Assembly (NCBI GenBank): GCA_964614645.1 | Contig: CAZTMA010000005.1 | Coordinates: 1-64,000, forward strand | DNA from: MWBF01 sp964614645 | GTDB lineage: Bacteria > Chloroflexota > Anaerolineae > CG2-30-64-16 | DNA: 64,000 nt | Direction: 5' to 3' | Notes under the pieces: model-generated | Seen by the model: the letters and a program-made list of their open reading frames with translations, nothing else | Databases searched by the model: none | Told to the model about the DNA's origin: nothing | Made by a program: the position numbers and the translations under genes | Shown here: in pieces, positions 30,115 through 38,451 of the stretch | Layout of the letters: the number at the start of each line of letters is the position of its first letter | Position numbering within the stretch: the stretch's first letter is position 1

Positions 30115-31166
30115 CAGCATACCTCCTGATTCTCATCAGCGCCTTGTTCCTGGCGATTGTGGCGACGCCGGTGGCGAAACGCGTCGCGTACCGGTTCGGC
30201 GTCATCGACAAGCCCAATGCGCGGAAGGTTCACAACGTTCCTACGCCGCTGCTCGGCGGCGCGGCCATCTTTGCGGCAGTGATCCTCGCCCTGGTCATCA
30301 TGGGCGACCGGTTCTACGCCAGCCAGGTCGCGGGCATCCTCCTGGGCGCAACGCTGATGTCCTTCATGGGCCTGTGGGACGACCGCCGCGGGCTGAGCCC
30401 CTGGATCAAGCTGGCCGGCCAGTGTGGGGCCGCGGCCATCCTGACGGTCACGGACGTGCGCATCGGCCTGTTTGCGTGGGAGCCGCTCAACTACGCGGCT
30501 ACGATCTTGTGGGTGGTGGGCATCACCAATGCGATGAATCTGCTGGACAACATGGATGGCCTGAGCGGAGGCATCGCGGCAATTGCCGCGCTCTTCTTCC
30601 TGCTGTTCGCCGCGATGAGCCGGCAGTATCTCGTCGGCGCGCTCGCGGCCGCACTCGTCGGCGCGTGCCTCGGCTTCCTGTTCTATAACCTGAACCCTGC
30701 CAGCATCTTCATGGGCGACACGGGCAGCCTGTTTCTCGGCTTCACTTTGGCAGCCGTCGGCATCAAGCTGCGCTTCCCGGAAAACTCTGTGTTCGTCACG
30801 TGGATGGTGCCGCCGCTGGTGCTGGCCGTGCCCATCTTCGATACCAGCCTGGTCATCCTATCGCGGCTGCGCCGGGGCCTGAACCCGCTGACGACGCCGG
30901 GCAAAGACCATCTCAGCCACCGGCTCGCGCGGCTGACGGGCAGCCGTCGCGAAGCCGTGCTGATGTGCTATCTGTTTGCCTTCATCGCGGGCGTGGTCGC
31001 CACCTTTGTAACTCAGGCCAGCGCGCTGGAAGGTTACGCGGTGGGCGTCGTAATGCTCGTCGCAGGGCTGTATGGCATCTGGCGCATGGAGAAGCTGTTC
31101 CGCGGCTGGCTGGCTGCAGATGCACTGTCAGCCCACCAGGCGTCACACAGCGATACAACAACGTAA
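30111..31166 (+). CDS. WecA/TagO-type undecaprenyl-phosphate sugar-1-phosphate transferase
   Basis: A 351-residue polytopic enzyme that transfers a HexNAc-1-phosphate from UDP-HexNAc to undecaprenyl phosphate, the first step of lipid-linked glycan assembly. Conserved elements: KPNARKVHNVPTPLLGG, the LWDDRRGL acidic pair, NAMNLLDNMDGLSGG, FMGDTGSLFLG, and KDHLSHRL (HxxxR). About 10-11 helices are predicted. ATGA overlap with the O-antigen-ligase-like gene ties initiation and polymerisation together. The sugar (GlcNAc or other) is not certain, and a role in teichoic-acid-like polymers cannot be excluded. Confidence 0.9.
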   Translation: MTAYLLILISALFLAIVATPVAKRVAYRFGVIDKPNARKVHNVPTPLLGGAAIFAAVILALVIMGDRFYASQVAGILLGATLMSFMGLWDDRRGLSPWIKLAGQCGAAAILTVTDVRIGLFAWEPLNYAATILWVVGITNAMNLLDNMDGLSGGIAAIAALFFLLFAAMSRQYLVGALAAALVGACLGFLFYNLNPASIFMGDTGSLFLGFTLAAVGIKLRFPENSVFVTWMVPPLVLAVPIFDTSLVILSRLRRGLNPLTTPGKDHLSHRLARLTGSRREAVLMCYLFAFIAGVVATFVTQASALEGYAVGVVMLVAGLYGIWRMEKLFRGWLAADALSAHQASHSDTTT

Positions 31167-31202
31167 TTGTCAGCCTGTATCACTTACATGAGGAGAAGTA
31201 AC

Positions 31203-32540
31203 TTGAAGATTCGAATCACCGTTCTGTTTGCTCTGCTGCTGGCGCTAGTGCTGGCAGCTTGCGCACCTGTACCCACGACACCTGCCGCGCAGGAACCGGC
31301 CACGGTCGCGCCGACCGAAGTCGTGGCAGAGATGACGGCCACCCCGCTGCCCGCGGAAGAGGCTGCACCTGAGGAACCAGCGGCAACCGATGACACGCGG
31401 CCCGTTGTGCCCGCGCCGGTGGATGGCGAGCGCCCTCTCGCCGCGCTGCCTGCGGCGGAGCGCGAGGAACGCTTCAGTGGACCGGCCGAGACTTACGTCA
31501 AGCCCGACACGGTCTACATCGCCACGATTGTCACCGCTAAGGGCAACATCGTCGCGGAGCTGTACCAGGACACCCCGGAGAGCCTCAACAACTTTGTGAC
31601 ACTGGCGCTGAACGGCTACTACGATGGCCTGACGTTCCACCGGGTGGAGCCCGGCTTCGTCGTGCAAGGCGGCGATCCGGCCGGCACTGGCATGGGCGGC
31701 CCTGGCTACACCATCCCCGCGGAAATTATCCACAAACACCCGCGCGGTGCGCTGGCCTGGGCCCGCACCGGCGACCAGGTGAACCCGGAACGCCGCTCCA
31801 GCGGCAGCCAGTTCTACATCACCCTCGACGTCACCGAATTCCTGGATAATGGCTACACGGTCTTCGGCTACGTCGTCGAGGGCATGGATATCGTAGACCA
31901 GATTGCCGTCGGTGACACGATCGAGCGCATTGACATCAGCGAGGGCACGGCCTCACAACTGCCGACGCCCGTACCGACGCCGACCCCCTACGCTCCGACC
32001 ACTGCAGAGGGTCGCCCGCTGGCGCAGCTCTCGCTGGAAGAGCGCGACGGCGTTTACAACGCCGCGCCTGAACTGGACCTGGACACGGCCAAGACGTATC
32101 AGGCGACCCTCGAGACTGACAAGGGCAATATCGTGATCGAACTGAATACCGAGGCCGCGCCCCTGACAGTCAGCAACTTCGTCATGCTGGCAAACCTGGG
32201 GTACTATGATGGGATGCCGGTTGCGCACGTGCAGGCCGACACCTACCTGATTATCGGCTCGCCTGCGGGCCGGCCCGACAGCGATGTGGGCTACTCGCTC
32301 GAAATCGAAGCCGGCGCGGCTGCGCAAGAGGTGATTACCGGCACGGTGGCGATGTACCCCGTGCCGGACAGCACGGGCGCGCTCAAGGCCAGCGGCAGCC
32401 AGTTCTTCATTTCCTTCATGGCGTTGCCGCAGAGCGAAACGCCGCTGGATATCTTCGGCGCCGTCGTTGAGGGCATGGATATCGTGCTGCAACTGGGCAT
32501 CGGCGATCTGGTCAACCAGATTACGGTTACTGAGAAATAA
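31203..32540 (+). CDS. Lipoprotein with two cyclophilin domains, the second degenerate
   Basis: A 445-residue exported peptidyl-prolyl isomerase. The TTG at 31203 has AGGAGAAG upstream and gives a lipoprotein signal peptide ending LALVLAAC, so Cys20 would be lipidated. A Thr/Pro/Glu-rich linker leads to domain 1 (about 105-260), with the normal active-site features FHRVEPGFVVQGGDP and GSQFYI. Domain 2 (about 295-445) keeps SGSQFFISF, but VAHVQADTYLIIGSP replaces FHRV, so the catalytic arginine is missing. It lies beside a single-domain cyclophilin 26 bp downstream. It probably assists folding of secreted proteins. Confidence 0.88.
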   Translation: MKIRITVLFALLLALVLAACAPVPTTPAAQEPATVAPTEVVAEMTATPLPAEEAAPEEPAATDDTRPVVPAPVDGERPLAALPAAEREERFSGPAETYVKPDTVYIATIVTAKGNIVAELYQDTPESLNNFVTLALNGYYDGLTFHRVEPGFVVQGGDPAGTGMGGPGYTIPAEIIHKHPRGALAWARTGDQVNPERRSSGSQFYITLDVTEFLDNGYTVFGYVVEGMDIVDQIAVGDTIERIDISEGTASQLPTPVPTPTPYAPTTAEGRPLAQLSLEERDGVYNAAPELDLDTAKTYQATLETDKGNIVIELNTEAAPLTVSNFVMLANLGYYDGMPVAHVQADTYLIIGSPAGRPDSDVGYSLEIEAGAAAQEVITGTVAMYPVPDSTGALKASGSQFFISFMALPQSETPLDIFGAVVEGMDIVLQLGIGDLVNQITVTEK

Positions 32541-32566
32541 CCAGCCCTGGAGAGTTGAGGAGTATC

Positions 32567-33049
32567 ATGGCAAATCGCTATACCAAACCTTTTGAGTTGA
32601 AGATTGACCTGAAGAAAAACTATACGGCCACCATCGAGACGAATCGCGGGGTCATCACCCTGAAGCTGCACGCGACGCAGGCCCCGCGCACGGTCAACAA
32701 CTTCGTCTGCCTGGCGGAAGATGGTTTCTATGATGGCATCACCTTCCACCGCGTCATCAAAGACTTCATGGTGCAGACCGGCGACCCGACCGGCACTGGC
32801 CGCGGAGGCCCGGGCTACCAGTTCAAGGATGAGTTCGACCCCAAGCTGAGGCACGACAAGGCAGGCGTCCTCTCGATGGCGAACGCCGGGGCGAACACCA
32901 ACGGCAGCCAGTTCTTCATCACCCACATACCGACCCCCTGGCTGGACGGCAAGCACAGCGTCTTCGGCCAGGTCATCAAGGGCCAGGACGTGGTGGACAA
33001 AATCGAGCAGGGCGACGTGATGCTGTCGGTGCGCATCACGGCTGAATAA
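32567..33049 (+). CDS. Peptidyl-prolyl cis-trans isomerase, cyclophilin type
   Basis: A 160-residue cytoplasmic-type PpiB that speeds proline isomerisation during folding. Active-site residues are all visible: ITFHRVIKDFMVQTGDPTGT (Arg and Phe), NTNGSQFFITH, and WLDGKHSVFGQV. No signal peptide is present. The ATG at 32567 has GAGGAG 6 nt upstream and is preferred over a TTG at 32555. It follows the two-domain lipoprotein isomerase, so the two probably arose by duplication and act inside and outside the cell. A strong hairpin at 33060-33121 follows. Confidence 0.94.
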   Translation: MANRYTKPFELKIDLKKNYTATIETNRGVITLKLHATQAPRTVNNFVCLAEDGFYDGITFHRVIKDFMVQTGDPTGTGRGGPGYQFKDEFDPKLRHDKAGVLSMANAGANTNGSQFFITHIPTPWLDGKHSVFGQVIKGQDVVDKIEQGDVMLSVRITAE

Positions 33050-33059
33050 AGGCAACAAC

Positions 33060-33121
33060 GCGGGGGCGAGAGGCGAGCTTCGCCTGCAACCGTGCGAGCG
33101 AAGCTCGCCTCTCGCTCCCGC
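33060..33121. terminator. Long perfect hairpin after the cyclophilin gene
   Basis: GCGAGAGGCGAGCTTCGC pairs perfectly with GCGAAGCTCGCCTCTCGC, with extra pairs outside and a loop of about 14 nt. No U-tract follows, so it is more likely an interspersed palindromic repeat than a simple terminator. Confidence 0.6.
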
Positions 33122-33193
33122 AACACCGGTTTCGTTGGGTGCTGTAGATTCCCGAAGCCGGCCGGTGGCACAGGCAGGAACACAAAGCTCGGA

Positions 33194-33853
33194 ATGACGA
33201 CGAAGGAAGGTTACGCCACGAACGACACCGAACAGCGCAGGCCAACCTCAAAGGAAGGCAGCCGGCCGGTGTCGCCTGTTACGCGCCGACCGTCGCCCGA
33301 CCTGCGCCAGGTCTTGCTGCGTGTGCTGGCGTTTCTCTTTGTCGTCGCGGTCTCCGCGCTGATCTTCATCTACAGCGATCAGCTCGTGCGGCTCGGCGCC
33401 TACGGCTATTCCGGCCTGTTCCTGCTCAACCTGCTTGCCAGCGCGACGTTGATCCTGCCCGCGCCGGGCATTGCGCTGGCCTTCGCGGCCGGCGCCAGCC
33501 TCAACCCCTTGCTGGTCGGACTGACGGTCGGCGCAGGGTCAGCCCTCGGAGAGCTGACAGGCTACCTGGCGGGGTTCAGCGGGCGGGGCATCGTGGAGTC
33601 TGACCCACAGTACGAGCGCGTGCACCGCTGGATGGTCACGCGCGGGCTGTGGGTCATCTTCTTCCTCAGCATCGTACCTAACCCCCTCTTCGATGTAGCA
33701 GGTATCACCGCGGGTGCGATGCGGATGCCCGTCTGGAAGTTCCTGGCCGCCGCGCTGCCGGGCAAGGTCATCAAGGCCACCCTGTTGGCGCTGGCGGGGG
33801 CCGGGATGATGGAGGCGCTCAGCCCGGTTATCGAGCGCCTGCTGATGCGGTGA
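33194..33853 (+). CDS. VTT-domain (DedA/SNARE-associated type) membrane protein
   Basis: A 219-residue protein with a polar N-terminal 45 residues followed by about five helices. The VTT pattern is visible: YGYSGLFLLNLLASATLILP, then PAPGIALAFAAGA, the re-entrant GAGSALGELTGYLAGFSGRG, and RGLWVIFFLSIVPNPLFDVAG. Such proteins include undecaprenyl-phosphate and phospholipid flippases. Which lipid is moved here is unknown. The ATG at 33194 is uncertain, because much of the N-terminus is poorly conserved and later starts exist. It overlaps the next gene by 4 nt. Confidence 0.85.
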   Translation: MTTKEGYATNDTEQRRPTSKEGSRPVSPVTRRPSPDLRQVLLRVLAFLFVVAVSALIFIYSDQLVRLGAYGYSGLFLLNLLASATLILPAPGIALAFAAGASLNPLLVGLTVGAGSALGELTGYLAGFSGRGIVESDPQYERVHRWMVTRGLWVIFFLSIVPNPLFDVAGITAGAMRMPVWKFLAAALPGKVIKATLLALAGAGMMEALSPVIERLLMR

Positions 33854-34305
33854 CGCCGATGAGTACCTCGCTCGACGCCGCATTTGTCTTCGCCATCCTG
33901 GCCTTCCTGCAGCTTTGGGGCGGGTTGGCATTGGGCGCGGGCATCTGGGGCCGCAAGCCGCTTCCCATCCTGTGGGGCCTGCTCATCGGCGGGGTGCCGC
34001 TCTACCTGGGGCTGGAGCGGGGCCTCGTGCTCGGGTCCTGGATCGCGCTCGCAGCGCAGATGGCCGTCTTGCTGTTGAGCGCGGCCTGGATATTCCTGCG
34101 GCCGTCGCGACTACGTGAGGCATTCCTGAAGCCGGGCATGAACACGCTGATGATCGGCACCTTCCTCATGACAGGTGGTGCGATCCTCGGCGCACTGTTC
34201 TTCCGCCTCGGCTCTGAGCCACTCTCGCTGATTGTCGGCGGGGCAGGTTTCATCTTCGGCGCCATGTGGTTTGGGGCCGGCATCAAACAACTGCGCGGCA
34301 AGTAG
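33850..34305 (+). CDS. Small four-helix membrane protein, unknown
   Basis: A 151-residue hydrophobic protein with four predicted helices, for example AFVFAILAFLQLWGGLALGA and IALAAQMAVLLLSAAWIFL, the last two being MIGTFLMTGGAILGALFF and LIVGGAGFIFGAMWFGAG. I recognise no family. The GTG at 33850 overlaps the VTT-protein stop as GTGA. The ATG at 33859 is equally possible. Coupling suggests it works with the VTT protein. It is followed 30 bp later by RNase Z. Confidence 0.75.
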   Translation: MTPMSTSLDAAFVFAILAFLQLWGGLALGAGIWGRKPLPILWGLLIGGVPLYLGLERGLVLGSWIALAAQMAVLLLSAAWIFLRPSRLREAFLKPGMNTLMIGTFLMTGGAILGALFFRLGSEPLSLIVGGAGFIFGAMWFGAGIKQLRGK

Positions 34306-34335
34306 GCGCTTTGCTTCTTCGATTCGGCAAGAGTT

Positions 34336-35340
34336 ATGTTTGAACTTGTTTTTCTTGGCACATCTGCCTCCGCACCTTCCGCGCAGCGCGGGCTCTCCGC
34401 CGCGATGGTGCTCCATCGCGAGTTCCGCTTCCTCATCGATTGCGGCGAAGGCACGCAGCGCCAGATTTTGCGCAGCGGCCTGGGCTTCAAGCGACTGGAG
34501 CGCATCCTGCTGACCCACGGCCACCTGGATCATATCCTGGGGTTGGGCGGGTTGGCGTCCACCTTTGGTCGCTGGGAAGCCATCGAGGAGATGGAGATTT
34601 ATGGCGGCGCGCCGGCGCTGGCGCGCGTACGGGACCTGATGCGCGTGGTGTTTGGCCCGGCGGAGGCGAAGGTCAACATCGCATACCGCCCTGTGGAGCC
34701 GGGGACCCTGCTGGAAGATGAGCTGTTCAAGCTGCGCGCCTTCCCTGTCGAGCACCGGCGCACAGAGGCGCTTGGCTACAGCTTCGAGGAAAAGGCACGA
34801 CGGCCCTTCCTGCCGGAACGGGCCGAGGCATTGGGGGTGCCGTTCGGCCCCATCCGCCGTGACCTGGTCAACGGGCGGCCGGTGACGCTGCCCGATGGCC
34901 GCGTGATTCAGCCGGAAGAGGTGCTGGGTCCGGAGGTCAAAGGACTACGGCTGGTCTTCGTGGGCGATGCGGGCCGAGTAGACAACCTGGTGAGCGAAGC
35001 CGCCGGTGCGGACCTGCTGTGCATCGAAGCGACCTACACGCAGGCCGAGGCGGATGTAGCGGCGGCCTTCGGCCACCTGACCGCACAGCAGGCCGCATGG
35101 CTGGCCCGCGAGGCAGGCGTGAAGCAGCTCGTGTTGCACCACATCTCGCGGCGCTATGGCAGCAAGGAAATCTTCGACGAAGCGACGCAGGTCTTCCCGG
35201 ACACGATGGTCGCCCGCGATTTCGACCTGTTTCGCCTCGTCAAGCAGAAGCCGCTGGAGCGCGAGGATGTGCGCCAGCCGCGGGAGGCCGCTGCACAGGC
35301 GAACCGGCAGCGCAACGAGGATGCGGGGGCCGGGAGTTAG
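34336..35340 (+). CDS. rnz: Ribonuclease Z
   Basis: The endonuclease that removes 3' trailers from tRNA precursors. The 334-residue protein is a metallo-beta-lactamase-fold enzyme with the start FELVFLGTSASAPS, GEGTQRQ, the zinc ligands His61, His63, Asp65 and His66 in THGHLDHILG, and HHISRRYG near the C-terminus. The region KARRPFLPERAEALGVPFGP matches the RNase Z insert. FVGDAG stands where FSGDT is usual, a mild change. It follows the membrane protein by 30 bp. The C-terminal 30 residues are a variable Gln/Arg/Ala-rich tail. Confidence 0.93.
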   Translation: MFELVFLGTSASAPSAQRGLSAAMVLHREFRFLIDCGEGTQRQILRSGLGFKRLERILLTHGHLDHILGLGGLASTFGRWEAIEEMEIYGGAPALARVRDLMRVVFGPAEAKVNIAYRPVEPGTLLEDELFKLRAFPVEHRRTEALGYSFEEKARRPFLPERAEALGVPFGPIRRDLVNGRPVTLPDGRVIQPEEVLGPEVKGLRLVFVGDAGRVDNLVSEAAGADLLCIEATYTQAEADVAAAFGHLTAQQAAWLAREAGVKQLVLHHISRRYGSKEIFDEATQVFPDTMVARDFDLFRLVKQKPLEREDVRQPREAAAQANRQRNEDAGAGS

Positions 35341-35346
35341 CTGCGC

Positions 35347-35589
35347 TCAGCCGGGCGGCGGGACAGGCAGCCGGTCGGCCGGCGTCTGCAGCCACGGGTC
35401 GGCCGCCTCGATGCGCATGTCCGGGATGCCGCCCACGACCGGATATTTGCGGTTGCAGCCCGGCTCCTGGCATACAAGCCAGGCATCCTTGACCACTACA
35501 ACACGGCCGGGATCCCCACCGGTCGCCCGCGTTGCGCCTGTGACGCAATGCGGGCAGCGCAGGATTTCGAGCAAGTCTTGCGGAATCAC
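35347..35589 (-). CDS. Trm112/YcaR-family zinc-binding protein
   Basis: An 80-residue protein with the N-terminus PQDLLEILRCPHC and a second pair in CQEPGC, giving a four-cysteine zinc site, and KYPVVGGIPDM typical of Trm112-like (UPF0434) proteins. In eukaryotes and archaea Trm112 activates RNA and protein methyltransferases; bacterial roles are poorly defined. It converges on rnz, with the two stop codons 6 bp apart. The chosen ATG at 35589 has GAGGAGAG just upstream on the minus strand. Confidence 0.85.
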   Translation of the reverse strand: MIPQDLLEILRCPHCVTGATRATGGDPGRVVVVKDAWLVCQEPGCNRKYPVVGGIPDMRIEAADPWLQTPADRLPVPPPG

Positions 35590-35667
35590 ACTCTCTCCTC
35601 ATGAACTTTCAGGTTATCAGGCCGAACCATACTTGTGCCCGCAGGATTTGTCAAGAGCGGTAAGAGG

Positions 35668-35749
35668 CTCACGCAAAGACGCAAATGAGACCTTCGAGGT
35701 CTTAAGCGAGCCGGAGGTTCGCCCGAGACCTCGAAGGTCTTTGCGTGAG
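35668..35749. repeat. Nested inverted repeat
   Basis: The outer arms CTCACGCAAAGAC (35668-35680) and GTCTTTGCGTGAG (35737-35749) enclose inner arms around GAGACCTTCGAGGTCT and GAGACCTCGAAGGTCT. It lies between two minus-strand genes and could act as a terminator for the large repeat protein's unread side or simply be a mobile palindromic repeat. Confidence 0.65.
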
Positions 35750-35765
35750 ATAACATGTCACACGC

Positions 35766-38072
35766 TTACCGGATGACCAGCGGCAGATACAAGTGCAAGG
35801 CGTCAGATGGCGGTGACGATGTAGCGGTCACTGTAGGCGATGCCGTTGCCGTAGGAGATGGCGTGTGCGTGACCTGCGGTGACGACGTCGCCGTAGGCGT
35901 GTAAGTCACCACAGGTGACGACGTCGCCGTAGGCGACACCTCGTCCACCAGGGCCGCGTACTTCAGGTCGCGCACGGTCATGCCCATGTACGCGATGCGC
36001 GGCGCACCGGCTGCATCCAGCGCCAGCGCGGCGTACTGGCCGGCGGCCCCGGCCGCATCCACCGTTGTGATCGTCCAGCTTCCCCCCGCGCGATGCGCGT
36101 ACTTCAGGACGGCGCGCGTGTCATCCAGGTAGGCCAGGTGCGGCGTGCCCGCGCCGTCGAGCGCCAGTGCACAGTAGCTGCCTGTCACCGGAGCACCTGT
36201 TTCCACCGTCTCGACCTGCCACCCTCCGGCGGTGAGATACGCGTAGCGCAGGTCGGACGTCACGCCGGACTCCTGCGTGAAGCAGAGATCCGGCGCATCC
36301 GCGGCATCCAACGCCAGCGCGTTGAACCGGCCTGCGAAAGCACCCTGCGCGACTTCCGCCCTATCCCAGGTCGTGCCGGTCCGGGTCATGTAGACGAGGG
36401 CGTCCACCTGTGCATCGTAGAAGCTCAGATGCGGTTCCGCGGCTCGGTCCAGGGCCAGCGAGAGGGCCTCGCCGGTCTGGGTCGGCCCGGCCGCGGTGTC
36501 TGCGATCCACGCGGCGCCCGTCCACACCGCAACCTTCACCGACTGGTCGCTGCCGTCGTAGTAGGCGATGTGCGGCTGGCGGCCGGCATCGAAGCGCAAT
36601 GCCGGCCGCTTCGGGCCTGTGGTATCCAGCGCGCCCACGTCGCCGTCAATCGTGGTGAGTTGCCATTGGCTGCCCGTCCACGCCGCATAGCGAAGCTGAC
36701 CGGGCGTCTGCACATCCGGGTAGCGATAATAGACGATGCGAGGTTGGCCGTCCTGCAGCGCGATGGCCGTGTATGCGGGCAGGCCCGGCGTGGCGTCGAC
36801 CACTTGCAGTGCCCACGTCTCGCCCGACTGCCGCGCGTAGCGCAGGCTGCCGCTCTCTGCATCGCGGTAGCTGATGTGGGCTGCGCCCCCAGCTTCGTCC
36901 CCTGCGTTGCCGCCGGCGTCCAGCGCAAGCGCGGTATACAGGCCGGTCGTGCGCGCGGTGTCGAGCGTGCGGAAGGCCCAGTTGATGCCGGGGCGGCTGG
37001 CATACACCAGCTCCAGCCCGCGGCGGTAGGTGATGTGGGGCGTGCCCGCTGCGTCCAGTGCGAGCGAGGTGTCGCGACTCTCTACGTCATCCACGACCAC
37101 ACGATACCATGCGCTGCCCGTCCAGCGCGCGTACTTCAGCCCGTTGTAGGCCCGGTAGCTGATGTGAGCGTAGTCCTGCCGATCCAGCCGCAGCGACGGC
37201 TCGAACCCGACCTCATGCGGAAGAACGGTGTCGACGACCTGGACGAGCCAACCGGTGCGGGTGAGCCGGGCCAGCCGCAGCTCGGCGCGGCCGCCGATAT
37301 TCGTGCCGGTGTAGGCCACCTGCGGGCTGCCGCCGCTGTCCACTGCGAGGGAGCGGCCGAGCATGACACCCGCGGGGTCGACAGTCTGGGTGGTCCAGCC
37401 GCCCGCGTCGCGCTGCGCATGGCGGAGCGCACCCGTCCCGTAGACGAGGTGCGGCGTACTCTCGACTAAAGCGAGGTCCACCGCGCCGCCGGCTGCCTTC
37501 TCGACAGATTCATGCACCCAGCCGCCGGCCGCCCGGCGCGCGTAGGCGACCGAGCCCGTCGTCGCATCCCGGTAGGCCGCATGCGCAGTGCCGGCTGCGT
37601 CGAGCGCGAAGCCCAGCGCAGCGTCGAGCGTCACGCCCGCCTGCACGGTCTCCGTGCGCCAGCCGGCGACCTCGCGCGTCGCATAGCTGACCGCGTTGCG
37701 CACGGCGTCGTAATAGAGGAAGTGGGGCGCGCCCGTCGCATCGAGTCTGAGCGCGGCGTACCGGCCTGCGCCCGGGCCGGCGTCCACGACGACCTGCTGC
37801 CAGAATATACCGTCGAACCAGGCATAGTACAGGTAGTCTCCGCCGTAGGCCACATGCGGCCAGCCCGCCGCGTCGAGAGCCAGACTGCGCGGCCCCATGT
37901 CCTCGAACCACTTGGGCGCGTCGAGGCTGCGCACGCGCCAGGCCAGCGCTGCACTACCGGCCGGGCCGGGCGACTGCGCCTGCGCAGACAGCAGCACACC
38001 GCTCAACAGGATGACCGCCGCAACGACCAAACAGGCGGCTTTCCAGGCGAAGTTGGACTTTGGATCAGACAA
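35766..38072 (-). CDS. Large secreted repeat protein with C-terminal LPLVIR tail
   Basis: About 768 residues. A signal peptide (AACLVVAAVILLSGVLLSAQA) is followed by roughly a dozen copies of a 45-55 residue unit with the pattern SLALDAAGxPHIxYxDxxxxxLxYAxxxGxxWxxxxVD. This suggests beta-propeller-like blades similar to other extracellular repeat proteins. The end is a Thr/Pro/Ser linker (SPTATSSPVVTYTPTATSS) and a terminal hydrophobic LYLPLVIR. That tail type is common in secreted proteins of Anaerolineae-like bacteria and may be a sorting signal. The start is uncertain: a TTG at 38072 puts the signal peptide at the N-terminus, and a GTG at about 38093 is also possible. Function is unknown, perhaps adhesion or binding. 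Confidence 0.8.
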   Translation of the reverse strand: MSDPKSNFAWKAACLVVAAVILLSGVLLSAQAQSPGPAGSAALAWRVRSLDAPKWFEDMGPRSLALDAAGWPHVAYGGDYLYYAWFDGIFWQQVVVDAGPGAGRYAALRLDATGAPHFLYYDAVRNAVSYATREVAGWRTETVQAGVTLDAALGFALDAAGTAHAAYRDATTGSVAYARRAAGGWVHESVEKAAGGAVDLALVESTPHLVYGTGALRHAQRDAGGWTTQTVDPAGVMLGRSLAVDSGGSPQVAYTGTNIGGRAELRLARLTRTGWLVQVVDTVLPHEVGFEPSLRLDRQDYAHISYRAYNGLKYARWTGSAWYRVVVDDVESRDTSLALDAAGTPHITYRRGLELVYASRPGINWAFRTLDTARTTGLYTALALDAGGNAGDEAGGAAHISYRDAESGSLRYARQSGETWALQVVDATPGLPAYTAIALQDGQPRIVYYRYPDVQTPGQLRYAAWTGSQWQLTTIDGDVGALDTTGPKRPALRFDAGRQPHIAYYDGSDQSVKVAVWTGAAWIADTAAGPTQTGEALSLALDRAAEPHLSFYDAQVDALVYMTRTGTTWDRAEVAQGAFAGRFNALALDAADAPDLCFTQESGVTSDLRYAYLTAGGWQVETVETGAPVTGSYCALALDGAGTPHLAYLDDTRAVLKYAHRAGGSWTITTVDAAGAAGQYAALALDAAGAPRIAYMGMTVRDLKYAALVDEVSPTATSSPVVTYTPTATSSPQVTHTPSPTATASPTVTATSSPPSDALHLYLPLVIR

Positions 38073-38193
38073 AGGAACCCCCAGCGGGATCACGGGCACA
38101 CCCCGCAGATGGTATGGATGGGTAGGATGATACCACGAAGCTCGCGCCCGGTCAGTGAGCGCCGCGCCATTGACCCGCGCCGTAATGGCTGCA

Positions 38194-38213
38194 GGCGAAC
38201 CTTCGGTTCGCCC
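38194..38213. repeat. Small palindrome GGCGAACC-TTC-GGTTCGCC
   Basis: A perfect 8-bp stem in the gap between the divergent large secreted-protein and rpsB genes. It resembles half of the nested repeat at 35668-35749 (GGAGGTTCGCCC). Confidence 0.55.
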
Positions 38214-38274
38214 GATAATCGGATGTAGCGCCGGCAGCAAAGCGCTTTCTATCAAACGAACGCCCGTCTAATTC

Positions 38275-38303
38275 TTGCTGTCACATGGGCTGTATGGTAT
38301 ACT
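38275..38303 (+). promoter_or_regulatory. Probable rpsB operon promoter and leader
   Basis: TTGCTG (38275-38280) and TATACT (38298-38303) are spaced by 17 bp. The leader that follows to the GTG at 38452 is about 140 nt and GC-rich with several possible stems. I could not match it to a known ribosomal-protein leader. The rest of the 379-bp gap from 38073 holds only the palindrome at 38194-38213 and nothing else I can support. Confidence 0.6.
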
Positions 38304-38451
38304 CACACGTCGGGCCGGTAGCTAGACCACTGGCCCAATTATACACGCCTGCGTTCCAACTGGCCGTGCCCCAAGCACATGCACCGCATGTGCCCGGGTC
38401 CCAGGGAATCACGCAGGCGGAAGATCAAACGGAAAGGGAGAACCACATACC

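Noticed and set aside
38310..38451. Possible regulatory RNA in the rpsB leader
   Set aside because: GC-rich with several possible stems, but no match that I can recognise to known S2 or other ribosomal leaders, so no specific call is made.
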